The notes under the pieces were generated by a model. That model made no database searches, had not been told where the DNA came from, and worked only from the letters and a program-made list of their open reading frames with translations. 64,000 nucleotides of DNA. It comes from Paracoccus denitrificans (GTDB lineage: Bacteria > Pseudomonadota > Alphaproteobacteria > Rhodobacterales > Rhodobacteraceae). The translations under genes and the position numbers were made by a program. Each line of letters starts with the position of its first letter. The first letter of the stretch is position 1. This document shows positions 1 through 7,796 of this stretch, one piece after another. Location: the NCBI GenBank assembly GCA_005768755.1, contig VAFL01000008.1:124001-188000 (forward strand), given 5' to 3'.

Positions 1-736
1 CGCCTGCCAGCAGCGCGGCCACTGCGAACGCGCTATAGCGCATTCTAGCCACCGGCACGCCAAGCGCTGCGGCGCTGTCATCATCCGTGCGCAGCAGATC
101 AAGCGCGGGCGCCAGCCATAGCGTTGCCAGCAGGCCCGCCAGCAGCACAGGCAGGCCGATCCAGATCAACCCCAGATCGCGGTCGGCAAAGCTGCCCGCC
201 AGCCAGAACAACAGTGTCTCCAGTGCGGTTTCGTTGCTGAGCAGGATCACCTGCACCATCGCGCCGCACAGCGCCGCAAGCGTTACCCCGACCAACAGGA
301 TCGAGGTCGGATCTGCCCGAACATCGCCAAGCGCCGTCAGGCCCAGCACCAGCGTGATCGCAAGCAGCGCGCCAAGGCCGGCGGTTGCGCCAAGCCCGCT
401 CAGGCTGTCGACGCCCAGAAGGGTGATCCCGATCACAGCCGCCAGCGCCGCACCTGAATTGACGCCAAGCAGCCCCGGCTCGGCCAGCGGATTGCGCGAT
501 GCCGCCTGCATCAGCAGTCCAGACAGGCCCAGGGCCGCACCGCTTACCACGGCAATCAGCGTGCGCGGGACCCGTAGCGTACCGATGATCAAGGCATCCG
601 TGCCGGTGTCGCCGCCGCTCAGCGCGGCCCAGACCTGCGCGGGTGTATAGACGCGCATCCCCAGATGCAGGCTCGCCACCATCGTGATCAGAAGGGCGGC
701 GCTCAGCATCAGAAGGATGTTCAATCGGATGGACAC
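1..736 (-). CDS. FecCD-family iron-siderophore ABC transporter permease (3' part cut by window edge)
   Basis: Membrane permease of an iron(III)-siderophore or heme-type ABC importer. The frame runs without a stop to the left edge and reads as alternating hydrophobic helices. It contains the FecCD signature region (LRVPRTLIAVVSGAALGLSG, then QAASRNPLAEP) and, near the edge, ALGVPVARMR, the region just before the usual late helices. About 245 of the expected 330 or so residues are present. I start at the GTG at 736 because GAGG lies 5 bases upstream; the frame opening at 740 is a different, non-coding frame. It is divergent from the binding protein at 846, so both probably share one iron-responsive control region. 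The ATPase is not in the window. Confidence 0.9.
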   Translation of the reverse strand, partial: MSIRLNILLMLSAALLITMVASLHLGMRVYTPAQVWAALSGGDTGTDALIIGTLRVPRTLIAVVSGAALGLSGLLMQAASRNPLAEPGLLGVNSGAALAAVIGITLLGVDSLSGLGATAGLGALLAITLVLGLTALGDVRADPTSILLVGVTLAALCGAMVQVILLSNETALETLLFWLAGSFADRDLGLIWIGLPVLLAGLLATLWLAPALDLLRTDDDSAAALGVPVARMRYSAFAVAALLAG

Positions 737-845
737 GCACGCCTCAGTTAACTTATGAATTCAGTCAGATTTAGCCTACGCGTAGTTGAGCGGCAAGATG
801 CCGCTTCGGTGGGCAACAAACAGGACAAGGAAGGGGATCTTCAAC
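737..845. promoter_or_regulatory. divergent intergenic region between FecCD permease and its binding protein
   Basis: This 109-base, comparatively A+T-rich gap separates two divergent iron-uptake genes and must hold both promoters. It contains TTAACTTATGAATTCAGTCAG near 748-768, the only A+T-rich patch nearby. I looked for an Irr/ICE box, a RirA IRO box (TGA-N9-TCA) and a classic Fur box and could not find a convincing match; TGA-N6-TCA occurs, but with the wrong spacing. Confidence 0.4.
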
Positions 846-1775
846 ATGCTGATCAAAGCAGTGACACGACGCAAGGCAATGGTCGTCGCCGCAATGGCAG
901 GGCTGATCGCGGCACTGGTGCCGGCGGCATCAACAGCGCGCGAAGTCACACATGCCATGGGTGTGACCGAAGTCCCCGACAATCCCGCTCGCGTGGTCGT
1001 TCTGACCAATGAGGGGACAGAGGCGCTGTTGTCGATGGGCGTGATCCCGGTCGGTGCGGCGACCTCGTTCGGGGGGGATCCATGGTATCCCCATATTGCC
1101 GAGCAGATGGACGGGGTCGAGCCGCTTGGCACGGAATCGGCCATCAATCTGGAACTGCTGACGGCACTGGAACCCGACCTGATCCTTGGCACGAAAATGC
1201 GCCACGAGGAGATCTATCCCCAGCTTTCCGCCATCGCGCCGACGATATTGTCAGAGCGTCTGCGCGGCGACTGGAAGGTGAACCAGCGGCTATACGCACA
1301 GGCGCTCGGCACAGATGACAAGGCCGAGGAGGTCATCGCGGCTTATGACGCCAAGGTCGCGGACCTTCGCGAAAGACTGGGCGACAAGACCGCCGAGGAA
1401 GTGTCGATCATCCGCTTTCTGGCGGCCCAGATCCGTATCTACCAACTGGATACGTTCAGCGGCGTGATCCTGAAGGATCTGGGCTTCCACCGCCCGGAAA
1501 ATCAGAATGTCGAGGAGTTTGCCATCCGTACCGGCAAGGAAAGCATTCCAGACATGGACGGCGACCGGATCTTCTATTTCACATTCGATCAGGGCAACGG
1601 AGAGGCAAATGCCGCCGAGGCAGAGGCGCTGGCAGACCCGCTTTGGCAGTCACTGTCGGCGGTCAAGGCGGGCCGGGTGCACAAGGTCGATGACGGGATA
1701 TGGAACACGTCGGGCGGCGCCTTGGCTGCCAACCTGATGCTGGACGACATCGCCAGGATCTACGGCGTCGAATAG
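846..1775 (+). CDS. iron-siderophore ABC transporter periplasmic substrate-binding protein
   Basis: Periplasmic helical-backbone (FecB/FatB/BtuF-type) binding protein that delivers a ferric chelate to the permease encoded divergently at 736. The 309-residue product starts with a Sec signal peptide (positively charged TRRK, then a hydrophobic stretch, cleavage probably near residue 31 after AASTA). The fold hallmarks follow: PARVVVLTNEGTEALLSMGV near the N-terminus, LEPDLILGTK in the first lobe, and the C-terminal WQSLSAVKAGRVHKVDD. The ATG at 846 is chosen over an in-frame start 60 bases upstream because it is preceded by AAGGAAGGGG and begins directly with the signal peptide. Substrate specificity cannot be read from the sequence. 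Confidence 0.9.
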   Translation: MLIKAVTRRKAMVVAAMAGLIAALVPAASTAREVTHAMGVTEVPDNPARVVVLTNEGTEALLSMGVIPVGAATSFGGDPWYPHIAEQMDGVEPLGTESAINLELLTALEPDLILGTKMRHEEIYPQLSAIAPTILSERLRGDWKVNQRLYAQALGTDDKAEEVIAAYDAKVADLRERLGDKTAEEVSIIRFLAAQIRIYQLDTFSGVILKDLGFHRPENQNVEEFAIRTGKESIPDMDGDRIFYFTFDQGNGEANAAEAEALADPLWQSLSAVKAGRVHKVDDGIWNTSGGALAANLMLDDIARIYGVE

Positions 1776-1805
1776 CGCACGCCGGATATTGCCGCGCAGG
1801 TCCGA

Positions 1806-1842
1806 CCGCCGCCGGAATCTCCGGCGGCGGTTGCTTTTTTTT
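1806..1842 (+). terminator. Rho-independent terminator after the siderophore-binding protein
   Basis: Perfect 10-bp G+C-rich stem (CCGCCGCCGG / CCGGCGGCGG, 5-base loop) followed by TTGCTTTTTTTT. It lies 30 bases after the stop at 1775 and just before the convergent gene that ends at 1847. The T-tract is on the plus-strand side only. Confidence 0.93.
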
Positions 1843-1846
1843 CCGA

Positions 1847-2323
1847 TTACAGGAACAGATCGGCCACGAAGGCCGAGCCGACATAGGTTCCGGTCATCAC
1901 CAGCACCGCGACGATGAAGATCTTCCACCCGGAATGCCTGGCAATCTCGATCTCGCGCCCGGTAATGGCGATGCCGGCATAGGCCAGGCAGGGCGTGGCC
2001 AGCGTCAGGAAGTTCACGTGGCTGACCTTGTCCAGCACCCAGGCATTGCCCGGGGTCCAGGGCAGCGTGGCGATGATCCCAACCAGCGAAATCCAGGCGA
2101 CCGACGGCAGCTTGAACGGCACATAACTGGTCAGAACCAACCCGATCATGCTGATGACGTACAGCACGGCCAGCCCGACCGCGCCCTCCCACAGCGTGTT
2201 TTCGGTGGCCACGGTATTGCCGATCAAACCGATGACACAAACCGCCAGCAGCAAAATGGCATGTTGGGTAATGTCGGGCTTCGGATCGGCCTCGTGATCG
2301 ACGGGGATATCGGTGGCGCTCAT
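1847..2323 (-). CDS. small integral membrane protein, partner of the DUF3100-like protein
   Basis: A 158-residue protein with a short acidic N-terminus (SATDIPVDHEADPKPD) and four clear hydrophobic segments starting near residues 21, 46, 74 and 136. I do not recognise a named family. It is the last gene of the operon and lies directly after the DUF3100-like gene. The start is either ATG 2329, which overlaps the upstream stop as ATGA, or ATG 2323; I prefer 2323 because GGGAG lies 7 bases before it. The pairing suggests a two-subunit carrier for a substrate or product of the pathway, which is inference from gene order only. Confidence 0.72.
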   Translation of the reverse strand: MSATDIPVDHEADPKPDITQHAILLLAVCVIGLIGNTVATENTLWEGAVGLAVLYVISMIGLVLTSYVPFKLPSVAWISLVGIIATLPWTPGNAWVLDKVSHVNFLTLATPCLAYAGIAITGREIEIARHSGWKIFIVAVLVMTGTYVGSAFVADLFL

Positions 2324-2325
2324 GG

Positions 2326-3150
2326 TCATTCTCCCGTCGCGGTTGGTGTGGCGGTCTTGCGACCGAAAATCGCGTAAAGCTTCTCGGTCATCGGCAGGGC
2401 CACGAAGATGCACATGTAAAGACCCGTGGCATAGGTCAGCACGTTGCTTGCACCCGCCAGCGCAAGGATCTGCTCTTCCATCGCAGGGACGGAATGAACA
2501 AGCGCGCCGGTGCAGGCTGCCATCATCGAGCCAGAGCCGACACCACAGGCCATCGACAGTGCCTCGATCGAGAACAGGCCGGATGTCGACAGAAGAGAGG
2601 CGAGGATCGCGAAGATGAAGGTGCCGAACAGTGTCCCGATGACATAGACACCCATCACGCCCGCGCCTTCAGGCGATTTCAGCCCGTACTTGTCGGCGAT
2701 AATCGCGATATTCGGTTCGCGCGCGACCGAAAATGTCGCCCCGATGGATTCGCGTCCCAGTCCCAACACCAGAACCGCGACCGGGAAGGCCAGAACGACA
2801 GTGCCCAGATTGCCCAGTTCCTGCAGGATCAATGCCGGACCGGCGGCGATGATCTGTTCCATTGATGGGCCGATGATGGTTCCGAATTTTGCGATGAATG
2901 GCATGATCGCGATGACGATCATGGGCGATGCGGCGCGCACTTCTCGCTGGCCCATCCAGGCGCTCATGGCCTTGATGACGTTGGGGTTCAGAACCAGCCC
3001 CATGACAAAGGCATAAAGCAGCGGCAAGAACAGGATTGCGCCGATCCCGATCTCGACCTTCAGAATGCCGATCGCCTCGGCGATGATGGTAATGACCAGC
3101 ACGCTGACATGCAGCCGCCAGTCAAGCAGAATGTCCCTTGTCGAGTTCAT
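2326..3150 (-). CDS. DUF3100-like integral membrane protein, putative transporter subunit
   Basis: A 274-residue polytopic protein with roughly seven to eight hydrophobic segments. It has a Gly/Ser/Met-rich stretch (SMACGVGSGSMMAACTGALV) around residues 205-225, the kind of flexible broken-helix motif found in secondary carriers. It resembles the uncharacterised DUF3100 family; I am only fairly sure of that name. It follows the aldehyde dehydrogenase by 39 bases and its stop region overlaps the next small membrane gene, so the two are co-translated. No function has been established for the family, as far as I know; a role in moving a carboxylate or amide substrate is inferred from the company it keeps. 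Confidence 0.7.
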   Translation of the reverse strand: MNSTRDILLDWRLHVSVLVITIIAEAIGILKVEIGIGAILFLPLLYAFVMGLVLNPNVIKAMSAWMGQREVRAASPMIVIAIMPFIAKFGTIIGPSMEQIIAAGPALILQELGNLGTVVLAFPVAVLVLGLGRESIGATFSVAREPNIAIIADKYGLKSPEGAGVMGVYVIGTLFGTFIFAILASLLSTSGLFSIEALSMACGVGSGSMMAACTGALVHSVPAMEEQILALAGASNVLTYATGLYMCIFVALPMTEKLYAIFGRKTATPTATGE

Positions 3151-3189
3151 GGATACCTCTCTGTTATCGTTGTATCTTATAGTCGTCCT

Positions 3190-4731
3190 TCAGCCCGGTG
3201 CATAGCCGAAGGCGATGGCCGGATCGGCCGCCGTCTCGACCCAGACCGATTTCGTCGTCGTGTAAGCCGCCAGCGCCTCGCGCCCGGATGAGCGTCCGTA
3301 ACCCGATTGCCCGAAGCCCCCGAAGGGCGACATGACGTGAATGGTCTTGTAGCTGTTGATCCAGAATGTCCCGGCACGGACGCGTCCGGCCATGCGATGC
3401 GCACGGCCGACATCGCGCGTCCAGACCGCGCCCGCCAGCCCGTAAGGCGTGTCATTTGCCAGGGCAACGGCCTCATCCTCATCATCGAAGGGCAGCACGG
3501 ACAGGACCGGGCCAAACACCTCCTCTCGCGCGATCTCCATGTCAGGGGTCACGCGGTCAAGGATGGTCGGCGCGAAGAAATAGCCGCCCGTCGCGGCAAG
3601 GGCATCGGGCATGGCGCCCCCGGTCGCGACCTCGGCGCCCTCGGCCACGGCGGCACGAACCATGGTGTCGATCTTGTTCCATTGCCGGGCGTTGTTGACC
3701 GGCCCGATCTGCGTCGCCGGGTCCTGCGGCATCCCCACCGGAATGCGCGACGTGCCGCGCGCCAGCCGGTCCACCAGTTCGGCATGGACAGATCGCTGCA
3801 CCAGCAGACGAGAGCCCGCGACGCAGCTTTGCCCCGCGCCCGCGAAGATCGCCGCCTGCGCACCCGTGATCGCGCGGTCCAGATCGGCATCCGAAAAGAC
3901 GATATTGGCGGATTTCCCGCCCAGTTCCAGAACCGAGGGGATCAGCCGCCGCGCCGCCGATGCCGCAATTGCGGCCCCCCCCTGCGCCGAGCCGACAAAG
4001 ACCACCAGGCCCGTCGCCGGATGGTCGATCATCATCTGCCCTGCCGTCGGGCCGCGCCCGGCGATCACATTGACCAGGCCCTTCGGCGCCCCGGCCTTCT
4101 CGCACAGCGCGGCGATCACCAGCGACGACAGCGGCGTCAGTTCGGACGGCTTCAGCATCACCGCGTTGCCTGCGCAGATCGCGGGCGCGACCTGCCAGCA
4201 GCAGGTAAACAAAGGCGCATTCCAGGGCGTGATCTGGGTGACGACGCCGATCGGTTCGTGCCGCGTATAGTTCAGATGGCTGGTCGGCACCGGGATGACG
4301 TCGCCAGTGATCTTGTCGCACCAGCCAGCGTAATATTCGAACATTTCGGCCATGCGCGCCGGTTCGCCGCCGGTATCGCGGATCGGACGCCCGGCGGAAA
4401 TCGCCTCCAGCTGCGCCAATGGTTCGGCATGGGCACGGATCTGGCGCGCGATCTCGAACATGATACGGCCGCGTTCGGCGGCCGTCTTGGCCCACCAATC
4501 GCGCTGCGCCGTCACCGCCGCCACAGCCGCCGCATCCACCACCGCCTGCCCCGCATCGGCAAATTCGGCGAAAGCCCGGCCCGTTGCCGGATCGGTCAGC
4601 GTCAGGATGTCGCCATCGCCTGCGACTTTCGCACCGCCGACATGGTTCAGCACTTCGGCGCTTCCCAGAAGAGTGTTCAACAGTTCCGCGATCTCGGCGC
4701 GGCTGTCGGATTGCATCATGTCTTCAGCCAT
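3190..4731 (-). CDS. NAD(P)-dependent aldehyde dehydrogenase
   Basis: Aldehyde dehydrogenase superfamily enzyme (513 residues, normal length) oxidising an aldehyde to a carboxylate. The catalytic parts are intact: the cofactor lysine in VMLKPSE (about K194), the general base in LELGGKSANIV (about E269) and the nucleophile in GAGQSCVAGSR (about C303), plus the EEVFGPVLSVLPF and PFGGFGQSGYGR signatures. It is closest in style to betaine-aldehyde or vanillin-type enzymes; the substrate is unknown. The ATG at 4731 is used: AAGGA lies 8 bases upstream and the gene overlaps the preceding dehydrogenase by 8 bases, showing translational coupling. The neighbouring dehydrogenase may make or use the same semialdehyde. 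Confidence 0.93.
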   Translation of the reverse strand: MAEDMMQSDSRAEIAELLNTLLGSAEVLNHVGGAKVAGDGDILTLTDPATGRAFAEFADAGQAVVDAAAVAAVTAQRDWWAKTAAERGRIMFEIARQIRAHAEPLAQLEAISAGRPIRDTGGEPARMAEMFEYYAGWCDKITGDVIPVPTSHLNYTRHEPIGVVTQITPWNAPLFTCCWQVAPAICAGNAVMLKPSELTPLSSLVIAALCEKAGAPKGLVNVIAGRGPTAGQMMIDHPATGLVVFVGSAQGGAAIAASAARRLIPSVLELGGKSANIVFSDADLDRAITGAQAAIFAGAGQSCVAGSRLLVQRSVHAELVDRLARGTSRIPVGMPQDPATQIGPVNNARQWNKIDTMVRAAVAEGAEVATGGAMPDALAATGGYFFAPTILDRVTPDMEIAREEVFGPVLSVLPFDDEDEAVALANDTPYGLAGAVWTRDVGRAHRMAGRVRAGTFWINSYKTIHVMSPFGGFGQSGYGRSSGREALAAYTTTKSVWVETAADPAIAFGYAPG

Positions 4732-5614
4732 TCTGGCGGTCCTTAATCTGTGCTTCGGGATCACCCAGAAGCATGAAATCCTGATCGTCGCGGATGCCCG
4801 AGCGGTCTTCAGACCAGATCGCCGCGGCCAGTTCCGACATCGGCATCCTGCAACCGCTTTCCGCGGCCAGTTCCAGCGCGAGACGAACGTCCTTGCGCAT
4901 CAGCCCGGCCGAAAATCCGCTGTCGAAGCTGCGCGTCAGCACCCAGCTGGGGAAATGCACCTCGCTGAGCGCGCTGCGCCCCGTGGCGCTGTTGACGACG
5001 CGCAACGCGTCTTCTGCGGGAAGGCCCGCCGCTTCGGCCAGCCTCAGGCCTTCGGCAGTGGTCAGCATATGGCAGGCAACCAGCATGTTGTTGACCAGCT
5101 TGGCGATATTGCCCGCACCACTGTCACCGACATGGATGACCTTTGCGGCAATCGCGTCCAGCACCGGCTGGGCCATGGCGACCCAGTCTGCCGCGCCGCC
5201 CAGCATCACCGAGAGCGCACCATTGGCCGCCCCCTGCGGCCCGCCGCTGACCGGTGCGTCCAGAAATCCATGTCCCTGTGCGGCCAGCCTTTCCGCCAGC
5301 CTGCGACTGACCGCTGCTTCCGAGGTCGAACTGTCGATCACCACCTTTGCGCCGCCTTCGAAGGCGCCGGCGACATAGGCACGCTCGATCGTCTCTTCGA
5401 CATGCGCGGCCAGAGGTAAAGACAGCAGCACCGCCTGCGAGGAGCCAATCGCCTCTGCCGCGGATGTGGCGACTTTCATACCGGCATCTGCCGCACGCCG
5501 CATGGCAGCTTCCGATATGTCGAAAACCGTGACGTCAAACGACTTTGACGCAAGCGTCCGGGCCATACCCATTCCCATCGCGCCAAGGCCGATCACCGAT
5601 ACCTGCTGTAACAT
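4724..5614 (-). CDS. NAD-binding beta-hydroxyacid dehydrogenase (3-hydroxyisobutyrate dehydrogenase family)
   Basis: A 296-residue enzyme of the HIBADH/GarR/GLYR family, which interconverts beta-hydroxyacids and semialdehydes. It shows the N-terminal dinucleotide motif VIGLGAMGMGMA, the substrate motif DAPVSGGPQGAANG around residue 120, and the catalytic-lysine region AGNIAKLVNNML near residue 170, followed by the helical C-terminal domain with GLMRKDVRLAL. It is the first gene after the candidate LysR operator at 5689-5711 and is coupled to the aldehyde dehydrogenase. A hydroxyacid to semialdehyde to acid sequence is therefore likely. GGGGG precedes the ATG. Confidence 0.9.
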   Translation of the reverse strand: MLQQVSVIGLGAMGMGMARTLASKSFDVTVFDISEAAMRRAADAGMKVATSAAEAIGSSQAVLLSLPLAAHVEETIERAYVAGAFEGGAKVVIDSSTSEAAVSRRLAERLAAQGHGFLDAPVSGGPQGAANGALSVMLGGAADWVAMAQPVLDAIAAKVIHVGDSGAGNIAKLVNNMLVACHMLTTAEGLRLAEAAGLPAEDALRVVNSATGRSALSEVHFPSWVLTRSFDSGFSAGLMRKDVRLALELAAESGCRMPMSELAAAIWSEDRSGIRDDQDFMLLGDPEAQIKDRQNG

Positions 5615-5688
5615 ATCGCCCCCGCTTTCTTGTGGGGTTCATGGTGATCGGCGTTAGCGTTCTTTGCTAGTGGGCAAAACCGGCACAT

Positions 5689-5711
5689 AGTGTTGCCAAT
5701 CCGGCAACACT
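5689..5711. promoter_or_regulatory. candidate LysR-type operator (perfect 9-bp dyad)
   Basis: AGTGTTGCC-AATCC-GGCAACACT is a perfect inverted repeat with a T-N11-A core (T at 5694, A at 5706), the usual form of a LysR-family binding site. It lies 75-97 bases before the start of the dehydrogenase at 5614 and touches the stop codon of the LysR gene. It could instead be a hairpin at the end of the LysR transcript, but no T-tract follows on the minus strand. Confidence 0.55.
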
Positions 5712-6622
5712 CAGGTGCGGAAGGCCACCATGCCACGGGCCAGCTGTTCGGCTGTCAGCGCGACCGAAGCAGGAAGCCGTCTTCGCGCGCGCACAAGCAG
5801 ATGGGCGCTGACCGATTGCAGGCATTCTTCATCAAGATCGACAATCACCAATTCGCCGCGTGCCGCTTGTATCGCGGCTGAAAAACGCGGCAGAAACGTC
5901 GCGCCAAGCCCCGCGCTGACATAGCGGATCAGCGCAGCGATCGAGGATGTCTCGATCTGCGGATCAAGGGCCAGGCCCTGATCACCGGCGGCCTGTGCGA
6001 CCAGAACACGAATTGCGTGACGACTGTCCAGCATCGCCACGGGTCCGGCAAGGATATCGGCCAACCCCAGTCGCTTCTGCCGCGCAAGGGGGCCATCGAC
6101 GGGCAGGATCGCGCAGAGTGGCTGGCGTGCCCAGCAGACGGAACGCAACGCCGCCGAGCTGGCCGGGCTATAGGCGATCCCCAGATCTGCCTCGCCCTCG
6201 GCCACGCGACGCTGAATTTCACCCGTGCCTGCCAGATCGATGCGAAAGCGAAGGCCCGGGTGATTCAGTGCAAGCCGGGCGATACCATTTTCCATAAGAT
6301 CAGCGGCAAAGCCTTCGCCGATGACGATGCGGACCGGCGGGCCACCCGTATCACGGAACCGGCCAAGCTGTTCAAGCAGGAAGGTCTGTTCGTCCTGCTG
6401 CGTCAAGGCATGTTCGCGCAACAGGCGCCCGGCATCGGTCAACGCAATTCCCTGCGCACTTCGTTCCAGCAAGGCGACACCCAGGCTACGCTCTACCTCG
6501 GCCAGTTTCCGGCTTAGCGCGGACGGCGCGATATTCATCCGGGCAGCGGCCCGACGCAGCGAATCTTCCTGAGCGATAATCAGAAACTCGCGCAGAAAGC
6601 GGCTGTCAAACGCATCGGTCAA
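5711..6622 (-). CDS. LysR-family transcriptional regulator
   Basis: A 303-residue LysR regulator: N-terminal winged helix-turn-helix (residues about 8-66, with SLRRAAARMNIAPSALSRK and LLERSAQGIALTDAG), then a periplasmic-binding-fold effector domain (PPVRIVIGEGF onward). It sits between the M20 amidohydrolase (4-base ATGA overlap) and the dehydrogenase/ALDH genes on the same strand, instead of divergently. It is thus probably transcribed with the amidohydrolase and acts on a second promoter just downstream, where the 5689-5711 dyad lies. The effector is probably the operon substrate, which is not identified. Confidence 0.92.
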   Translation of the reverse strand: MTDAFDSRFLREFLIIAQEDSLRRAAARMNIAPSALSRKLAEVERSLGVALLERSAQGIALTDAGRLLREHALTQQDEQTFLLEQLGRFRDTGGPPVRIVIGEGFAADLMENGIARLALNHPGLRFRIDLAGTGEIQRRVAEGEADLGIAYSPASSAALRSVCWARQPLCAILPVDGPLARQKRLGLADILAGPVAMLDSRHAIRVLVAQAAGDQGLALDPQIETSSIAALIRYVSAGLGATFLPRFSAAIQAARGELVIVDLDEECLQSVSAHLLVRARRRLPASVALTAEQLARGMVAFRT

Positions 6623-7755
6623 GCCGCAGCCAAGCGCGCGAGCCTGACCCAGAATTCTGCGCCGACCGGAAGAACCGAATCGTTGAAATCGAATTGCGGC
6701 GAATGCAGCCCCGGATTATCGCCTGTCCGCGCCGCGCCCAGCATCAGATAAGCACCGGGACGTTCGTTCAGCATGAAGGCAAAATCCTCGGACGCCATGC
6801 TGGGGCCGGGATCGACGACCTCCAGCCCCATCCCGGCGCCGACATTGCGCGCCGTGGCCGCTTCGGCGGCAGTGTTGATGGTGGCGGGATAGCGCCGCTG
6901 ATAGTCGATCTGCGCGGTGCACCCATGGGCCTGGGCGATGCCGCCTGCGACCTGGGTTAACCCCGCTTCTAGCTGATCGCCCGCCAGCGACGAAAACCAA
7001 CGGACCGTGCCGCGCAGCACAGCCGTATCCGGGCAAACGTTCCAGGCGGTGCCGGAATTCACCTGCGTGACCGAGACCACGCCCGGGTCCAGCGGTGACA
7101 GTCGGCGCGCCGGCATTTCCTGCAAGGCACCAACCATGCGCCCGGCCGCCGCAATGACGCCGTCGCTCTGCTCGGGCATGGCGGCATGGCCGCCACGGCC
7201 TGACAGGGTGATTTCGAATACGGCAAAGGCTGCCATCATTTCCGCATCCCGGCAGACCAGGCGGCCTGGCGTCTGCCCCGGCCAATTGTGGATGCCAAAG
7301 ACGGAGTCGCATGGAAACTGCTGAAAAAGGCCTTCTTCGACCATGACACGCGCGCCGCCGTCATTTTCTTCGGCCGGCTGGAAGATCAGATTGACCGTGC
7401 CCGACGCGACACCGTCCTGCGCGATCTGGCGTGCAGCCAGCAACAGCATGGCCATATGCCCGTCATGTCCGCAGGCATGCATCTTTCCCGCCTCGACCGA
7501 GGCATATGCCAGCCCCGTCGCTTCGGTGATCGGCAGCGCATCGATGTCAGAGCGCAGCCCGATACCTCGCCCGCCGTCCCCCATGCGCGCGACAATGCCG
7601 GTTCCGGCAAGGCCACGGTGAACCTGCCAGCCCCAGCCCGAAAGCAGCCCCGCAATCATATCTGACGTCCGAAACTCCTCGAATCCCAATTCGGGGTGGC
7701 GGTGCAGATCGTGGCGCCAGGCTATGGCCTCATCTATATGGCTGCTGTCGAACAT
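6619..7755 (-). CDS. M20-family metallo-amidohydrolase (hippurate hydrolase / aminoacylase-like)
   Basis: A 378-residue cytoplasmic di-metal hydrolase of the M20D type that splits N-acyl amino acids or related amides. Metal ligands are visible in HACGHDGHM (C95, H97) and QPAEE (E129/E130), with the dimerisation-domain motif GRGGHAAMP and the late ASEDFAFML. The ATG at 7755 is preferred to the GTG at 7770 because GGAAGGA lies 6 bases before it. It is flanked by an importer upstream and a LysR regulator downstream, which suggests that the imported compound is an amide cleaved here before dehydrogenase steps. Substrate unknown. Confidence 0.9.
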   Translation of the reverse strand: MFDSSHIDEAIAWRHDLHRHPELGFEEFRTSDMIAGLLSGWGWQVHRGLAGTGIVARMGDGGRGIGLRSDIDALPITEATGLAYASVEAGKMHACGHDGHMAMLLLAARQIAQDGVASGTVNLIFQPAEENDGGARVMVEEGLFQQFPCDSVFGIHNWPGQTPGRLVCRDAEMMAAFAVFEITLSGRGGHAAMPEQSDGVIAAAGRMVGALQEMPARRLSPLDPGVVSVTQVNSGTAWNVCPDTAVLRGTVRWFSSLAGDQLEAGLTQVAGGIAQAHGCTAQIDYQRRYPATINTAAEAATARNVGAGMGLEVVDPGPSMASEDFAFMLNERPGAYLMLGAARTGDNPGLHSPQFDFNDSVLPVGAEFWVRLARLAAA

Positions 7756-7796
7756 CGCCATTCCTTCCACGCATCAGTTACGCGCCCGGTGCCGCA

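Noticed and set aside
99..740. Alternative minus-strand frame starting at GTG 740
   Set aside because: It is one frame off from the FecCD permease; its product is Arg/Gly-rich rather than hydrophobic and has no family signature.
1806..1842. Hairpin considered as a bidirectional terminator
   Set aside because: The T-tract is only on the plus-strand side; on the minus strand the stem is followed by mixed sequence.
3307..4746. Plus-strand open frame of 479 codons opposite the aldehyde dehydrogenase
   Set aside because: It is the high-G+C antisense shadow of a gene with a complete set of catalytic motifs; its own translation is Arg/Gly/Asp-rich and shows no domain.
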